From: Pseudomonas capeferrum
GTDB taxonomy: Bacteria > Pseudomonadota > Gammaproteobacteria > Pseudomonadales > Pseudomonadaceae
Reading direction: 5' to 3'
Assembly: GCF_000731675.1 (NCBI RefSeq)
Contig: NZ_JMIT01000001.1
Coordinates: 64,712-128,711, forward strand
DNA length: 64,000 nucleotides
The position numbers and the translations under genes are program-made. The notes under the pieces were generated by a model. The model had not been told where the DNA came from. It made no database searches and saw only the letters and a program-made list of their open reading frames with translations. Shown piece after piece: positions 8,172 to 22,414 of this stretch; the first letter of the stretch is position 1, and each line of letters starts with the position of its first letter.

Positions 8172-9330
8172 TGGCGAATCCCAGGCTTCCTTGTTTGATC
8201 AGCTGCTGTACCAGCATAAGGCCATCTTCATCCTCCAACCACTCTGCAAGGTTTTCGATGTGTAACGCGTCCGCCGCACAGACCAGCTTCAGCAGCTCAC
8301 GCAGCTTGGCGGGCAGTGGGCAGCTACGGCCGCTGGCGAACAGCATCAGGTCGTCATTGAGCTCTGACCAGGCCATGCGCGCACTTGGGTTACGGATCAG
8401 GATGGCGCCATCCTCAAGGGCTTCGATCAGCTCTTTCTCGTTCAGCTCTTCACCCACCACCTGCTCCGGGTAGCGCGGCTCGGTCATGAACTGGCCGAAC
8501 CAGGTCAGCAGCAGGTCCTTGTCACCCATGTGCTTGTCGAGCAGGCCCTTGAGGCGGTCGAGGGCATCGTGCTGGATCTGGTGCGGGTCGCTGACCGGCT
8601 GCGCGTCGGCGTCGCTGTAGCGCTCTTCGTCCGGCAGGAACTGGCCGAGGAAGTCGGTGAAGTGGGTCAGCACTTCGGCGGCGCTCGGGGCACGGAAACC
8701 GACCGAGTAGGTCAGGCAGTCGTCCTCGGCTACGCCGTAGTGGGCCAGGCGCGGCGGCAGGTAGAGCATGTCGCCGGGCTCCAGGGTCCACTCACCGCTC
8801 TGTTCGAAGTCGGCCAGGATGCGCAGGTCGGCGTGCTCGATCAGCGGGCTGTCGCTGTTGCACATCTGGCCGATCTTCCAGTTGCGCTTGCCGTGGCCTT
8901 GCAGCAGGAACACGTCGTAGTTGTCGAAGTGCGGGCCGACGCTGCCACCGGGGGCAGCGAAGCTGACCATCACATCGTCGATGCGCCAGCTGGGCAGGAA
9001 GCGGAACTCTTGCAGCAGTTCGGCTACTTCCGGGACGAACTGGTCCACGGCCTGTACCAGCAAGGTCCAGTCACGCTCGGGCAGGGTGGCGAAGACATCT
9101 TCCTCGAACGGGCCGCGACGCAGTTCCCAAGGGCGTTCGCCGTGTTCGAGCACCAGGCGCGATTCGACTTCTTCTTCCAGCGCCAGGCCGGCCAGTTCGT
9201 CGGGTTCGATCGGGCTGATGAAGTCGGGGAAGGCCTGGCGTACCAGCAGGGGCTTCTTCTGCCAGTAGTCGCGCATGAATTCGCGGGCAGAGATGCCGCC
9301 CAGCAGCTGCAGTGGAGTATCAGGATTCAT
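8164..9330 (-). CDS. roxA: Ribosomal protein L16 arginine hydroxylase (cupin/JmjC, YcfD/RoxA)
   Basis: A 388-residue Fe(II)/2-oxoglutarate oxygenase of the cupin-4 family; characterised members hydroxylate an arginine of 50S protein L16. The iron triad is visible as His134 and Asp136 in GPHFDNYD and His197 in RLAHYG; GSVGPH and WKIG are conserved neighbours. The C-terminal half carries the helical dimerisation and winged-helix regions typical of YcfD. The frame begins with a TTG at 9336, but the ATG at 9330 (MNPDTPLQLL) gives the family length. Upstream gene of a two-gene operon with the GNAT protein. Confidence 0.92.
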   Translation of the reverse strand: MNPDTPLQLLGGISAREFMRDYWQKKPLLVRQAFPDFISPIEPDELAGLALEEEVESRLVLEHGERPWELRRGPFEEDVFATLPERDWTLLVQAVDQFVPEVAELLQEFRFLPSWRIDDVMVSFAAPGGSVGPHFDNYDVFLLQGHGKRNWKIGQMCNSDSPLIEHADLRILADFEQSGEWTLEPGDMLYLPPRLAHYGVAEDDCLTYSVGFRAPSAAEVLTHFTDFLGQFLPDEERYSDADAQPVSDPHQIQHDALDRLKGLLDKHMGDKDLLLTWFGQFMTEPRYPEQVVGEELNEKELIEALEDGAILIRNPSARMAWSELNDDLMLFASGRSCPLPAKLRELLKLVCAADALHIENLAEWLEDEDGLMLVQQLIKQGSLGFANE

Positions 9331-9368
9331 GTTCAACCTATTGAAAAAAGGTAATTTTCGTCCGGGAA

Positions 9369-9395
9369 TAAAAACGCCCGGCTAAGCCGGGCGTT
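9369..9395 (-). terminator. Intrinsic terminator of purB
   Basis: Stem aacgcccggc/gccgggcgtt (9373-9382 and 9386-9395) with a three-base loop; read on the minus strand it is followed by a T-run (9374-9370). It lies 16 bases past the purB stop, separating purB from roxA. Confidence 0.88.
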
Positions 9396-9411
9396 GAACG
9401 CGACGGTCAGC

Positions 9412-10957
<1,546 letters not shown>

Positions 10958-10971
10958 TCCGGCGTTTTTCT

Positions 10972-11598
10972 TCAGGACGACGTGCGCATCATGTCGTACA
11001 GTTCGTTGAGCAGCTTGCGGCGGCTGAACACCAACTGCCAGCGATGGCCGCCCAGTTGGCGCCACAGGCGCGCGGCGCGGATGCCGGCCAGCAGCAGGGC
11101 GCGGATCTTCGAGGCGTTGCTGGGCTGCTGCAGGAAGCGCATGTCGCCGTGTACCTGAATACGCTGGCGCAAAGTGCTCAGGGTGTCCTGGTACAAGGCT
11201 CCACTGGAAGCGATGACGTTTTCATGAACCAGGCCGAAATGGTCGGCCTGCGACTGGATCTGCGGCAGGCGGTTGCCGATGGTGTCGAGCAGGTCGCCGC
11301 GCTTGGCCAGCTGGCGTTCCAGGCCCAGCATCGACAGGGCATAGCGCAGTGGCTCGCGCTGCAGGCTGCTGGGGTCGCGCTCGAGCGCGCCGACCAGGGC
11401 GCGGTAACCGTCGCGCAGGTTGAGGTCGTCACCGCCGAACACCTCCAGGGTGTCCTTGGGGTCGCGTACCAGCAGGCTACCCAGCATGCAGCCGATGTTG
11501 GCCTCGCTGGCCTGGCCGGTGCGGGCGATGCGGTCGACCAGCACGGCGGCCTGGAACACACCGCCCAGGGCAATCAATTGCTCCTGCAGGTTGCTCAT
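10972..11598 (-). CDS. hflD: High frequency lysogenisation protein HflD homologue
   Basis: A 208-residue all-helical, membrane-associated protein. E. coli HflD binds lambda CII and affects the lysis-lysogeny decision; its cellular role is unclear. The chain [18 protein letters not shown] to the C-terminal [13 protein letters not shown] is collinear with the family. The ATG at 11598 overlaps the mnmA stop by four bases (ATGA), so the two are translationally coupled, the arrangement conserved across gammaproteobacteria. Confidence 0.93.
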   Translation of the reverse strand: MSNLQEQLIALGGVFQAAVLVDRIARTGQASEANIGCMLGSLLVRDPKDTLEVFGGDDLNLRDGYRALVGALERDPSSLQREPLRYALSMLGLERQLAKRGDLLDTIGNRLPQIQSQADHFGLVHENVIASSGALYQDTLSTLRQRIQVHGDMRFLQQPSNASKIRALLLAGIRAARLWRQLGGHRWQLVFSRRKLLNELYDMMRTSS

Positions 11599-12719
11599 GC
11601 GCGCGGGCTCCAGGGCTCGGCGGTCTCGATCACGCCGCCACCCAGGCATACCTCGCCGTCGTAGAACACCACCGACTGGCCGGGCGTCACGGCCCGCTGC
11701 GGCTCGTCGAACACCGCGCGGTAGCCGTTTTCGCTGCGCTCAAGGGTACAACCCTGGTCGCCCTGGCGGTAACGCACCTTGGCAGTCAGGCGGCGTGGGC
11801 TGGACAGGTCGATTGGGTTGACCCAGTAGATGTCCGAGGCCAGCAAGGCGCGGGAGAACAGCCACGGGTGCTCATTGCCCTGGCCGACCACCAGCACGTT
11901 GCGCGAGAGGTCTTTGTCGAGCACGTACCACGGCTCGTCACCGGCATCCTTGAGGCCGCCGATACCCAGGCCCTGGCGCTGGCCGATGGTGTGGTACATC
12001 AGGCCATGATGGCGGCCGATGACTTCGCCGTCGGTGGTCTGGATTTCACCTGGCTGGGCCGGCAGGTACTGCTTGAGGAAGTCGCTGAAGCGGCGCTCGC
12101 CAATGAAGCAGATACCGGTGGAGTCCTTTTTCTTGGCCGTGGCCAGGCCGTGCTTTTCGGCAATGGCGCGGACTTCGGGTTTTTCCAGTTCGCCGACCGG
12201 GAACAGGGTGCGGGCGATTTCCTTGCCGCCGACGGCATGCAGGAAGTAGCTCTGGTCCTTGTTCGGGTCCAGGCCCTTGAGCAGCTCGGTGAGCTCACCG
12301 GTGTCGCGGCGGCGCACGTAGTGGCCGGTGGCGATCAGGTCGGCACCCAGCGACAGGGCGTAGTCGAGAAACGCCTTGAACTTGATTTCGCGGTTGCAGA
12401 GGATGTCGGGGTTGGGCGTGCGGCCGGCCTTGTATTCTTCGAGGAAGTGCTCGAACACGTGGTCCCAGTACTCGGCGGCGAAGTTGGCGGTGTGCAGCTT
12501 GATGCCGATGCGGTCGCACACGGCCTGGGCGTCGGCCAGGTCTTCGCGGGCGGTGCAGTATTCGGTGCCGTCGTCCTCTTCCCAGTTTTTCATGAACAGC
12601 CCTTCCACCTGGTAGCCCTGCTCCATGAGCAGAAGGGCGGAGACGGAAGAGTCCACGCCGCCGGACATGCCGACGATGACGCGGGTCTTGGCGGGGTCTT
12701 TGAGTGCTGGGCTGGTCAT
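11595..12719 (-). CDS. mnmA: tRNA-specific 2-thiouridylase MnmA
   Basis: A 374-residue enzyme that places sulfur on U34 of tRNA-Lys/Glu/Gln. The PP-loop is SGGVDSSV (19-26). The two catalytic cysteines are Cys108 in [10 protein letters not shown] and Cys204 in [10 protein letters not shown]. It receives persulfide sulfur from TusE, whose gene lies at 32432-32767 in the same window with tusB, tusC and tusD, so nearly the whole relay is encoded here. Followed by coupled hflD. Confidence 0.97.
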   Translation of the reverse strand: MTSPALKDPAKTRVIVGMSGGVDSSVSALLLMEQGYQVEGLFMKNWEEDDGTEYCTAREDLADAQAVCDRIGIKLHTANFAAEYWDHVFEHFLEEYKAGRTPNPDILCNREIKFKAFLDYALSLGADLIATGHYVRRRDTGELTELLKGLDPNKDQSYFLHAVGGKEIARTLFPVGELEKPEVRAIAEKHGLATAKKKDSTGICFIGERRFSDFLKQYLPAQPGEIQTTDGEVIGRHHGLMYHTIGQRQGLGIGGLKDAGDEPWYVLDKDLSRNVLVVGQGNEHPWLFSRALLASDIYWVNPIDLSSPRRLTAKVRYRQGDQGCTLERSENGYRAVFDEPQRAVTPGQSVVFYDGEVCLGGGVIETAEPWSPRA

Positions 12720-12778
12720 GGCTACCGATGTGTATCAGAGGGGAAAAACGCCGATTCTATCAAACCCGAGGCCGCGCG

Positions 12779-13219
12779 TCAGTCGCGCAGCAGGGCGAGG
12801 CTGTGCAGCGGGCCGGCCAGGTAATCGTCGAGGCAGCGCGCCACCAGCTCGCTGCGCCAGCGGCTAGGGTCGGCGAGCAGCTCGTCGCGGGTCAGCCAGA
12901 CGGCGCGGACGATGTCGCTGTCCAGCCCCAGGTCGGCGTGATGGCGCACCGGGCGTGCGGCGAAGCAGATGCGCTGGTAGGTCACGCCATTGCTGGGTGC
13001 GGTGTACAGGTAGATGCCGACCACGCCGGTCAGTTCGACTTCCCAGGCGGTTTCTTCGAGGGTTTCGCGCAGGGCGGCCTGGGGCAGGGTTTCGTTGGGT
13101 TCCAGGTGGCCAGCGGGCTGGTTGAAGACATGCTGGCCAGCTTTGAACTCTTCGACGAAGAGGAATTTGCCCTCATGCTCGACGACGGTGGCGACGGTGA
13201 TATGGGGTTGCCAAGACAC
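12779..13219 (-). CDS. nudJ: Nudix hydrolase, NudJ-like phosphatase
   Basis: A 146-residue Nudix protein. The Nudix box is GHLEPNE then RETLEETAWEV, with the family-typical NQPAGHLE entry. NudJ dephosphorylates thiamine pyrophosphate precursors and nucleoside di/triphosphates. I place the start at a GTG (13219) preceded by AGGGAGAG; upstream the frame runs through the inverted repeat at 13249-13310 and looks non-coding. It precedes mnmA on the same strand with a 59-base gap, the nudJ-mnmA-hflD-purB order seen in enteric bacteria. Confidence 0.9.
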   Translation of the reverse strand: MSWQPHITVATVVEHEGKFLFVEEFKAGQHVFNQPAGHLEPNETLPQAALRETLEETAWEVELTGVVGIYLYTAPSNGVTYQRICFAARPVRHHADLGLDSDIVRAVWLTRDELLADPSRWRSELVARCLDDYLAGPLHSLALLRD

Positions 13220-13248
13220 GGTCGATTCTCTCCCTAAGTAGCAAGTTT

Positions 13249-13310
13249 CAAGCTGCAAGCCACAAGTCGAAGCAGTACGCGGGCTGCTTTGACTTGTGGC
13301 TTGCAGCTTG
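13249..13310. repeat. 27-base inverted repeat, extragenic
   Basis: Arms 13249-13275 and 13284-13310 match over 27 bases with one mismatch around an eight-base loop. The arm holds gcaagccacaagtc; it is unrelated in sequence to the REP core elsewhere in the window. It lies just upstream of the nudJ ribosome site, between it and the idh terminator. Confidence 0.85.
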
Positions 13311-13314
13311 CGGC

Positions 13315-13350
13315 TAAAAAGCACAAACCCCGGTGCGTGGCCGGGGTTTG
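13315..13350 (-). terminator. Intrinsic terminator of idh
   Basis: Stem caaaccccgg (13324-13333) / ccggggtttg (13341-13350), followed on the minus strand by gtgcTTTTT (13320-13316). It lies 21 bases beyond the idh stop. Confidence 0.88.
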
Positions 13351-13371
13351 CGGTGTTACATCAAGCGAACC

Positions 13372-16011
<2,640 letters not shown>

Positions 16012-17268
16012 ATGGGATACCAGAAAATCAAGGTTCCGACCGACGGCACCAAGATCACCGTCAATGCAGACCATTCGCTCAATGTGCCCGACAACCCCAT
16101 CATTCCCTATATCGAAGGCGACGGGATCGGCGTCGATGTCTCCCCGGTGATGATCAAAGTGGTGGATGCTGCCGTACAGAAAGCCTACGGCGGCAAGCGC
16201 AAGATTGCCTGGATGGAGGTGTACGCGGGCGAGAAGGCCACGCAGGTCTATGACCAGGACACCTGGCTGCCGCAGGAAACCCTCGATGCGGTGCGTGAGT
16301 ACGTGGTGTCGATCAAGGGCCCGCTGACCACACCGGTCGGCGGTGGCATCCGCTCACTCAACGTTGCCTTGCGCCAGCAGCTTGACCTGTACGTGTGCCT
16401 GCGCCCGGTGGTGTGGTTCCAGGGCGTGCCGAGCCCGGTGAAGAAGCCTGGCGATGTCGATATGGTGATCTTCCGTGAGAACTCCGAAGACATTTATGCG
16501 GGCATCGAATGGAAGGCCGGCTCGCCCGAGGCGAACAAGGTGATCAAGTTCCTCAAGGAGGAAATGGGCGTCACCAAGATCCGCTTCGACCAGGACTGCG
16601 GCATCGGCGTCAAGCCCGTCTCCAGGGAGGGCACCAAACGCCTGGTGCGCAAGGCGTTGCAATACGTGGTGGACAACGACCGCGAATCGCTCACGCTGGT
16701 GCACAAGGGCAACATCATGAAGTTCACCGAAGGCGCCTTCAAGGACTGGGGTTACGAGGTGGCCCGTGATGAGTTTGGCGCCGAGCTGCTCGACGGCGGC
16801 CCCTGGATGAAGTTCAACAACCCCAAGACCGGTCGCGAGGTCATCGTCAAGGATGCCATCGCCGACGCCATGCTCCAGCAGATCCTGCTGCGCCCGGCCG
16901 AGTACGATGTGATCGCCACCCTCAACCTCAACGGTGACTACCTGTCTGACGCCTTGGCGGCGGAAGTGGGCGGTATCGGCATCGCGCCGGGCGCCAACCT
17001 GTCCGACACCGTGGCCATGTTCGAAGCTACCCACGGCACCGCGCCCAAGTATGCCGGGCAGGACAAGGTCAACCCGGGCTCGGTGATTCTGTCGGCAGAG
17101 ATGATGCTGCGCCACATGGGCTGGACCGAGGCGGCTGACCTGATCATCAAGGGCACCAACGGCGCGATTGCCGCCAAGACCGTGACCTACGACTTCGAGC
17201 GCCTGATGGAAGGGGCGAAGCTGGTGGGCAGTTCAGGCTTTGGCGATGAGATGATCAAGCATATGTGA
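16012..17268 (+). CDS. icd: Isocitrate dehydrogenase, NADP-dependent, homodimeric
   Basis: A 418-residue TCA-cycle enzyme. The isocitrate-binding segment [13 protein letters not shown] carries Ser115, equivalent to the serine phosphorylated by AceK in E. coli. The metal/NADP region ends in [21 protein letters not shown]. The frame is open 30 codons earlier, but [10 protein letters not shown] is the conserved start and has its own ribosome site. With monomeric idh adjacent, the cell has two isocitrate dehydrogenases, which can be regulated separately (glyoxylate-shunt branch point). Confidence 0.97.
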   Translation: MGYQKIKVPTDGTKITVNADHSLNVPDNPIIPYIEGDGIGVDVSPVMIKVVDAAVQKAYGGKRKIAWMEVYAGEKATQVYDQDTWLPQETLDAVREYVVSIKGPLTTPVGGGIRSLNVALRQQLDLYVCLRPVVWFQGVPSPVKKPGDVDMVIFRENSEDIYAGIEWKAGSPEANKVIKFLKEEMGVTKIRFDQDCGIGVKPVSREGTKRLVRKALQYVVDNDRESLTLVHKGNIMKFTEGAFKDWGYEVARDEFGAELLDGGPWMKFNNPKTGREVIVKDAIADAMLQQILLRPAEYDVIATLNLNGDYLSDALAAEVGGIGIAPGANLSDTVAMFEATHGTAPKYAGQDKVNPGSVILSAEMMLRHMGWTEAADLIIKGTNGAIAAKTVTYDFERLMEGAKLVGSSGFGDEMIKHM

Positions 17269-17276
17269 GGCAAGAG

Positions 17277-17314
17277 AAAACCGGTCGCCTGGCTAAAGAG
17301 GCGACCGGTTTTTT
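17277..17314 (+). terminator. Intrinsic terminator of icd
   Basis: Stem aaaccggtcgcct/aggcgaccggttt with an eight-base loop, followed by a T-run, nine bases after the icd stop. Confidence 0.93.
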
Positions 17315-17337
17315 CGTATACCGACACGGAGCAGGGT

Positions 17338-17598
17338 TCAGGCTCTGGCGGTTTCGCTCGCGGTCTGGCTTTGGGCCTTGGCAGCCGCAGCGGTAACGGC
17401 GTCCATTATCTTGACCGCGTGCAGGCCTTTGGGGCCCTGGATGATTTCGAATTCCACGGCCTGGCCAGCCTTGAGCGTCTTGTATCCGTCCATCTGGATG
17501 GCCGAGTAATGAGCGAACAGGTCATCGGATTTACCATCCTCGTTGATGAATCCGTAGCCCTTGGCATTGTTGAACCACTTGACTTTACCGCTTGCCAT
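17338..17598 (-). CDS. cspD: Cold-shock domain protein CspD
   Basis: An 86-residue single cold-shock domain that binds single-stranded nucleic acid; CspD is a stationary-phase inhibitor of replication in E. coli. RNP-1 is KGYGFI and RNP-2 is DLFAHYSAI; the acidic/alanine-rich tail [13 protein letters not shown] extends past the domain as in CspD. The ATG at 17598 is the conserved start ([10 protein letters not shown]). Divergent from clpS, the usual gammaproteobacterial arrangement; in E. coli CspD is a Lon substrate. Confidence 0.9.
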   Translation of the reverse strand: MASGKVKWFNNAKGYGFINEDGKSDDLFAHYSAIQMDGYKTLKAGQAVEFEIIQGPKGLHAVKIMDAVTAAAAKAQSQTASETARA

Positions 17599-17828
17599 CC
17601 CTATGTCCCTCTGCAAAGGACTCCATCACTGGAGTATCATCCACTTCATCCGCATACGAACCATGCGAAAAATCTGGTTGACTGCGCGGATCTTTATCGA
17701 CCACGGTGGGTTCTTATTGGTTGTAACACCGTTTTGCCGATAGTCAAGGTCAGGCGGCGCGTGCGCCGTAGGCGAACTTTGCGCTCAACCGACAACTTTA
17801 ACCTGTCGATCATGATGAAATTCTTTCC

Positions 17829-18191
17829 ATGCATGCACCTAGTGAGATTCGACTAACATTCAATCAGGATCGCCCGCAATCGAATGAGGACGACGGCTCA
17901 GGTCTTGCTGTCCAGGAAGCCAAGCCGATCCTGCAGGCGCCACCGATGTACAAGGTGGTTTTGTTCAACGATGACTACACACCGATGGATTTCGTCGTCG
18001 AAGTGCTCGAGACGTTCTTCAGTCTGAACCGCGAGCTGGCGACCAAGATCATGCTGACCGTCCATACCGAGGGGCGGGCAGTGTGCGGATTGTTTACCCG
18101 TGACATCGCCGAAACAAAGGCCATGCAGGTCAACCAATACGCCAGGGAAAGCCAGCATCCGCTACTCTGTGAAATCGAGAAGGACGGTTAA
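17829..18191 (+). CDS. clpS: ClpAP adaptor protein ClpS
   Basis: A 120-residue N-degron adaptor that delivers proteins with destabilising N-terminal residues to ClpA. The hydrophobic pocket segment [18 protein letters not shown] and the later [17 protein letters not shown] are intact. The flexible N-terminal 38 residues that enter the ClpA pore are present. Co-directional with clpA, 30 bases ahead of it. Together with bpt and aat downstream this cluster holds both the writers and the reader of the bacterial N-end rule. Confidence 0.95.
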
Positions 18192-18221
18192 TCGCCGACC
18201 ACTTGGGTATGAGGTGAAGCT

Positions 18222-20492
18222 ATGTTAAACCGCGAGCTCGAAGTCACCCTCAATCTGGCCTTCAAGGAGGCTCGTTCGAAACGTCATGAATTCATGACCG
18301 TCGAACATCTGCTGCTGGCACTCCTTGACAACGAGGCTGCCGCGACCGTTCTGCGCGCCTGTGGCGCCAATCTCGACAAACTCAAGCACGACCTGCAAGA
18401 GTTCATCGATTCCACCACGCCCCTGATTCCGGTCAACGATGAAGACCGCGAGACCCAGCCAACCCTGGGCTTCCAGCGTGTGCTGCAGCGTGCCGTGTTC
18501 CATGTGCAAAGCTCCGGCAAGCGCGAAGTGACCGGCGCCAACGTGCTGGTGGCGATCTTCAGCGAACAGGAAAGCCAGGCCGTGTTCCTGCTCAAGCAGC
18601 AGAGCGTGGCCCGGATCGATGTGGTCAACTACATCGCCCATGGCATTTCCAAGGTGCCGGGCCATGGCCCGAACACTGAAGGCGACCAGGAAATGCAGGA
18701 CGAGGACGGTGGCGAAACGTCATCGTCGAGCAACCCGCTGGATGCTTACGCCAGCAACCTGAACGAGCTGGCCCGCGCCGGGCGCATCGACCCGCTGGTC
18801 GGGCGCGAGCAGGAGGTCGAGCGCGTCGCGCAGATTCTGGCGCGTCGGCGCAAGAACAACCCGCTGCTGGTGGGTGAGGCCGGGGTGGGCAAAACTGCCA
18901 TTGCCGAAGGCCTGGCCAAGCGTATCGTCGACGGTCAGGTGCCTGACCTGCTGGCCCAGAGCGTGGTGTACTCCCTCGACCTGGGTGCGCTGCTGGCCGG
19001 CACCAAGTACCGTGGCGACTTCGAGAAGCGTTTCAAGGCGCTGCTCGGCGAACTGCGCAAACGCCCGCAGGCGATCCTGTTCATCGATGAGATCCACACC
19101 ATCATCGGTGCCGGTGCGGCGTCTGGTGGGGTCATGGATGCATCCAACCTGCTCAAGCCGCTGCTGTCGTCTGGCGACATTCGCTGCATTGGCTCGACTA
19201 CCTTCCAAGAGTTTCGCGGCATCTTCGAGAAGGACCGTGCCCTGGCGCGACGCTTCCAGAAGGTCGATGTCAGCGAGCCTTCGGTGGAAGACACCGTTGG
19301 CATCCTGCGCGGGCTCAAGGGCCGGTTCGAGAGCCATCACAACATCGAGTACAGCGACGAAGCCCTGCGCGCCGCCGCCGAGCTGGCCTCGCGCTACATC
19401 AATGACCGGCACATGCCGGACAAGGCCATCGACGTGATCGACGAGGCGGGTGCCTACCAGCGCCTGCAGCCAGAGGCGAACCGGGTCAAACGCATCGACG
19501 TGCCGCAAGTTGAAGACATCGTCGCCAAGATTGCACGGATTCCGCCGAAGCATGTCAGCAGCTCCGACAAGGAACTGTTGCGTAACCTGGAGCGTGACCT
19601 GAAGCTGACCGTGTTCGGGCAGGACCCTGCCATCGACTCGCTGTCGACCGCGATCAAGCTGTCCCGTGCCGGGCTCAAGGCGCCCGACAAGCCGGTCGGC
19701 TCGTTCCTGTTCGCCGGGCCTACCGGTGTCGGCAAGACCGAAGCGGCGCGGCAGCTGGCCAAGGCGCTGGGCGTGGAGCTGGTGCGCTTCGACATGTCCG
19801 AGTACATGGAGCGGCATACCGTTTCGCGCCTGATCGGTGCTCCGCCCGGTTATGTCGGGTTCGACCAGGGTGGCCTGTTGACCGAGGCAATCACCAAGCA
19901 GCCGCATTGCGTCCTGCTGCTGGACGAAATCGAGAAGGCGCACCCGGAAGTCTTCAACCTGCTGCTGCAAGTGATGGACCACGGTACGCTGACCGACAAC
20001 AACGGGCGCAAGGCGGACTTCCGTAACGTGATCCTGATCATGACCACCAACGCCGGGGCTGAAACCGCGGCGCGGGCATCGATCGGGTTTACCCATCAGG
20101 ACCATGCGTCCGATGCCATGGAGGTCATCCGCAAGAGCTTCACGCCGGAGTTCCGCAACCGTCTGGACACCATCATCCAGTTTGGCCGCCTGAGCCACGA
20201 GACGATCAAGAGCATCGTCGACAAGTTCCTCATCGAGCTGCAGGCCCAGCTGGAAGACAAGCGTGTGCTGCTGGAAGTCAGTGATGACGCCCGCGGCTGG
20301 CTGGCGGCCTCGGGCTACGATGTGCAGATGGGCGCGCGGCCAATGGCGCGGCTGATCCAGGACAAGATCAAACGGCCACTGGCCGAGGAGATCCTGTTTG
20401 GCGAGCTGGCCGAGCATGGTGGCGTGGTGCACGTCGACCTGCGCGATGGCGAACTGGTGTTCGACTTCGAGACCACGGCTGAGGTGGCGTGA
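18222..20492 (+). CDS. clpA: ATP-dependent Clp protease ATP-binding subunit ClpA
   Basis: A 756-residue AAA+ unfoldase. An N-domain (1-145) is followed by AAA1 with Walker A GEAGVGKT and Walker [10 protein letters not shown], and AAA2 with Walker A GPTGVGKT and Walker [12 protein letters not shown]. The ClpP-docking loop reads SIGFTHQDH, i.e. IGF in place of the IGL of E. coli ClpA. Preceded by clpS with a GAGGTGAA ribosome site. Terminated by a hairpin right after the stop. Confidence 0.97.
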   Translation: MLNRELEVTLNLAFKEARSKRHEFMTVEHLLLALLDNEAAATVLRACGANLDKLKHDLQEFIDSTTPLIPVNDEDRETQPTLGFQRVLQRAVFHVQSSGKREVTGANVLVAIFSEQESQAVFLLKQQSVARIDVVNYIAHGISKVPGHGPNTEGDQEMQDEDGGETSSSSNPLDAYASNLNELARAGRIDPLVGREQEVERVAQILARRRKNNPLLVGEAGVGKTAIAEGLAKRIVDGQVPDLLAQSVVYSLDLGALLAGTKYRGDFEKRFKALLGELRKRPQAILFIDEIHTIIGAGAASGGVMDASNLLKPLLSSGDIRCIGSTTFQEFRGIFEKDRALARRFQKVDVSEPSVEDTVGILRGLKGRFESHHNIEYSDEALRAAAELASRYINDRHMPDKAIDVIDEAGAYQRLQPEANRVKRIDVPQVEDIVAKIARIPPKHVSSSDKELLRNLERDLKLTVFGQDPAIDSLSTAIKLSRAGLKAPDKPVGSFLFAGPTGVGKTEAARQLAKALGVELVRFDMSEYMERHTVSRLIGAPPGYVGFDQGGLLTEAITKQPHCVLLLDEIEKAHPEVFNLLLQVMDHGTLTDNNGRKADFRNVILIMTTNAGAETAARASIGFTHQDHASDAMEVIRKSFTPEFRNRLDTIIQFGRLSHETIKSIVDKFLIELQAQLEDKRVLLEVSDDARGWLAASGYDVQMGARPMARLIQDKIKRPLAEEILFGELAEHGGVVHVDLRDGELVFDFETTAEVA

Positions 20493-20496
20493 CAGT

Positions 20497-20518
20497 GGGG
20501 CCGCTATGCGGCCCTTTC
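20497..20518 (+). terminator. Probable clpA terminator
   Basis: Hairpin gggccgc-tat-gcggccc followed by tttctc, five bases after the clpA stop. The T-run is interrupted. Confidence 0.65.
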
Positions 20519-20526
20519 TCGCCGTA

Positions 20527-20574
20527 CCTACAGGTTTCCGCGATCCTGTAGGAGCGGCCTTGCGTCGCGAAAGG
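20527..20574. repeat. REP sequence with short inverted partner
   Basis: 20545-20574 is identical to the 30-base core of the REPIN arms at 10839-10957. An inverted fragment cctacagg (20527-20534) precedes it, the remnant or short form of a second REP. Confidence 0.75.
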
Positions 20575-20603
20575 AGGGCAAAGCCCTCCCAGTTCTTCAA
20601 CCC

Positions 20604-20635
20604 AAAAAAAAGCCCGGCACATGGCCGGGCTTTTT
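20604..20635. terminator. Bidirectional terminator between clpA and infA
   Basis: Stem agcccggc/gccgggct around acatg, flanked by an A-run on the left and a T-run on the right, so it can terminate infA (minus) and any clpA read-through (plus). Confidence 0.9.
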
Positions 20636-20647
20636 CATGGCTTGGGC

Positions 20648-20866
20648 TTAGCGCGCACGGTAAGTGATGCGGCCTTTGCTCAGGTCGTAAGGTGTCAGTT
20701 CGACGCGGACCTTGTCGCCAGTGAGAATACGAATGTAGTTCTTGCGCATCTTTCCGGAGATGTGCGCGGTTACGACGTGCCCGTTTTCCAACTCCACGCG
20801 GAACATGGTGTTGGGCAGGGTGTCGACGACAGTACCTTCCATTTCGAAGCTGTCTTCTTTCGACAT
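20648..20866 (-). CDS. infA: Translation initiation factor IF-1
   Basis: A 72-residue OB-fold protein that occupies the ribosomal A site during initiation. The entire chain from [14 protein letters not shown] to [10 protein letters not shown] is typical. The open frame extends 18 codons upstream but the ATG at 20866 is the universal start. Monocistronic with its own terminator. Confidence 0.97.
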
Positions 20867-20968
20867 GCAGTTGAGCCCTCGGTGTCCAGTGTTGGCCCGA
20901 CGCATAACCGCACCGGGCAAAAAAGTGGCGTGGATTATGCCGGAAAATAGTGTTTCAAGCCAATGCTT

Positions 20969-21676
20969 TCAGTTGAGGGTGACCCAGCGCTGGTTGATCA
21001 GCAGCTCGATGGGGCGATACTGCGTCTTGTAGTTCATCTTCTTGCAGTTCTTGATCCAGTAACCGAGGTAAACCGCCTCAAGATTCTGGCGCAGGGCTTC
21101 GGTGATCTGCCAGAGGATGGCGAAACGGCCCAGGCTGCGGCGCTCTTCATCGGGCTCGTAGAAGGTGTACACCGCCGACAGGCCGTTAGGCAGCAGGTCG
21201 CACACCGCCACCGCCAGCAGGCGCCCTGCCAGGCGGAACTCGTAGAACCAGCAGAACGGCAGGTCGCGCACCAGGAAGGTGGAGAACTGGTCGCGGCTGG
21301 GCGGGTACATGTCGCCGTCGGCGTGACGGGTCTCGATGTAGCGCCGGTACAGGTCGAAGTACTCTTCCTTGAATGCCGGGCGTGCCGCGGTCACGGTCAG
21401 GTCGGCGTTGCGCTTGAGGATGCGGCGCTGCTGGCGGTTGGGGATGAAGCGCGCCGTCGGAATGCGCGCCGGCACGCAGGCATTGCAGTTTTGGCAGTGG
21501 GGGCGGTAAAGGTGGTCGCCGCTGCGCCGAAAACCCATTTCAGACAGGTCGGCATAGACGTTCACGTCCATCGGCTGGCTGGGGTCGAGAAACAGCGTGG
21601 TGGCCTGCTCCTCGGGCAGGTAGCTGCAGGAGTGGGGCTGAGTGGCATAGAACTTCAACCGCGCCAACTCTGTCAT
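20969..21676 (-). CDS. bpt: Aspartate/glutamate leucyltransferase (Bpt/Ate)
   Basis: A 235-residue tRNA-protein transferase that adds leucine to N-terminal Asp/Glu, creating a ClpS-recognised degron. The N-terminal cysteine cluster [13 protein letters not shown] and the GNAT-like core ([31 protein letters not shown]) are intact. The ATG at 21676 follows AAGGGG at correct spacing; the TTG two codons upstream is less likely. Upstream of infA and downstream of aat, on the same strand. Confidence 0.93.
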   Translation of the reverse strand: MTELARLKFYATQPHSCSYLPEEQATTLFLDPSQPMDVNVYADLSEMGFRRSGDHLYRPHCQNCNACVPARIPTARFIPNRQQRRILKRNADLTVTAARPAFKEEYFDLYRRYIETRHADGDMYPPSRDQFSTFLVRDLPFCWFYEFRLAGRLLAVAVCDLLPNGLSAVYTFYEPDEERRSLGRFAILWQITEALRQNLEAVYLGYWIKNCKKMNYKTQYRPIELLINQRWVTLN

Positions 21677-21733
21677 GATCAACCCCTTCGGTGAGACTTT
21701 GCCTTTAAGTGTAAGCCAGCTCTGGGAACTCGC

Positions 21734-22414
21734 CTAGGGAACCCAGGTGGCGCTGTTGGGCTGGTCGAGGTAGCGCGCGAGGTACCCGGCGAACTCGGCG
21801 CGGCTGATGGCGCGGGCGCCAAGGCTGTGCAGGTGGTTGGTCGGCATCTGGCAGTCGATCAGGACAAAACCGGCCTGGCGCAGGTGCGTGACCAGCGTGA
21901 CGAAGCCGACCTTGGAGGCATTGTCGGTACGGCTGAACATCGACTCGCCGAAGAACAGGCGGCCCATGGCCAGGCCGTACAGGCCGCCGACCAGCTCACC
22001 GTCCTGGCGCACTTCCACTGAATGGGCATGGCCGCGACGGTGCAGCTCGCAGTAGGCGGCGCGCATGGTGTCGGTGATCCAGGTGCCGTCGGCATAGTCG
22101 CGGGGTGCGGCGCAGGCGGCGATCACGGCGGCGAAGTCGGTGTCGAAGGTGACCTGGTAGTGGCCCTGGCGGATGAACTTGGCCAGCGAGCGCGAGACGT
22201 GCAGCTCATCTGGCAACAGCACCGTGCGGGGGTTGGGTGACCACCAGAGGATCGGCTGGCCCTCCTGGTACCAAGGGAAGCAGCCATGGCGGTAGGCCTG
22301 CACCAGGCGTTCGGGGCTCAGGTCGCCGCCGGCGGCGAGCAGGCCGTTGGGTTCATGCAGGGCCTTTTCCAGGGGCGGGAAGGTCAGCGAGTCGCGGGTC
22401 AGCCAGGTGAGCAT
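21734..22414 (-). CDS. aat: Leucyl/phenylalanyl-tRNA-protein transferase
   Basis: A 226-residue enzyme that appends Leu or Phe to N-terminal Lys/Arg, the second writer of the bacterial N-end rule. Signature segments [34 protein letters not shown] and [11 protein letters not shown] are present, as is [14 protein letters not shown]. Probably co-transcribed with bpt (57-base gap). Confidence 0.95.
   Translation of the reverse strand: MLTWLTRDSLTFPPLEKALHEPNGLLAAGGDLSPERLVQAYRHGCFPWYQEGQPILWWSPNPRTVLLPDELHVSRSLAKFIRQGHYQVTFDTDFAAVIAACAAPRDYADGTWITDTMRAAYCELHRRGHAHSVEVRQDGELVGGLYGLAMGRLFFGESMFSRTDNASKVGFVTLVTHLRQAGFVLIDCQMPTNHLHSLGARAISRAEFAGYLARYLDQPNSATWVP

Noticed and set aside
18720..20600. 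Long open frame antisense to clpA
   Set aside because: Covers both AAA+ domains of ClpA in reverse, and reads through the terminator; no ribosome site.
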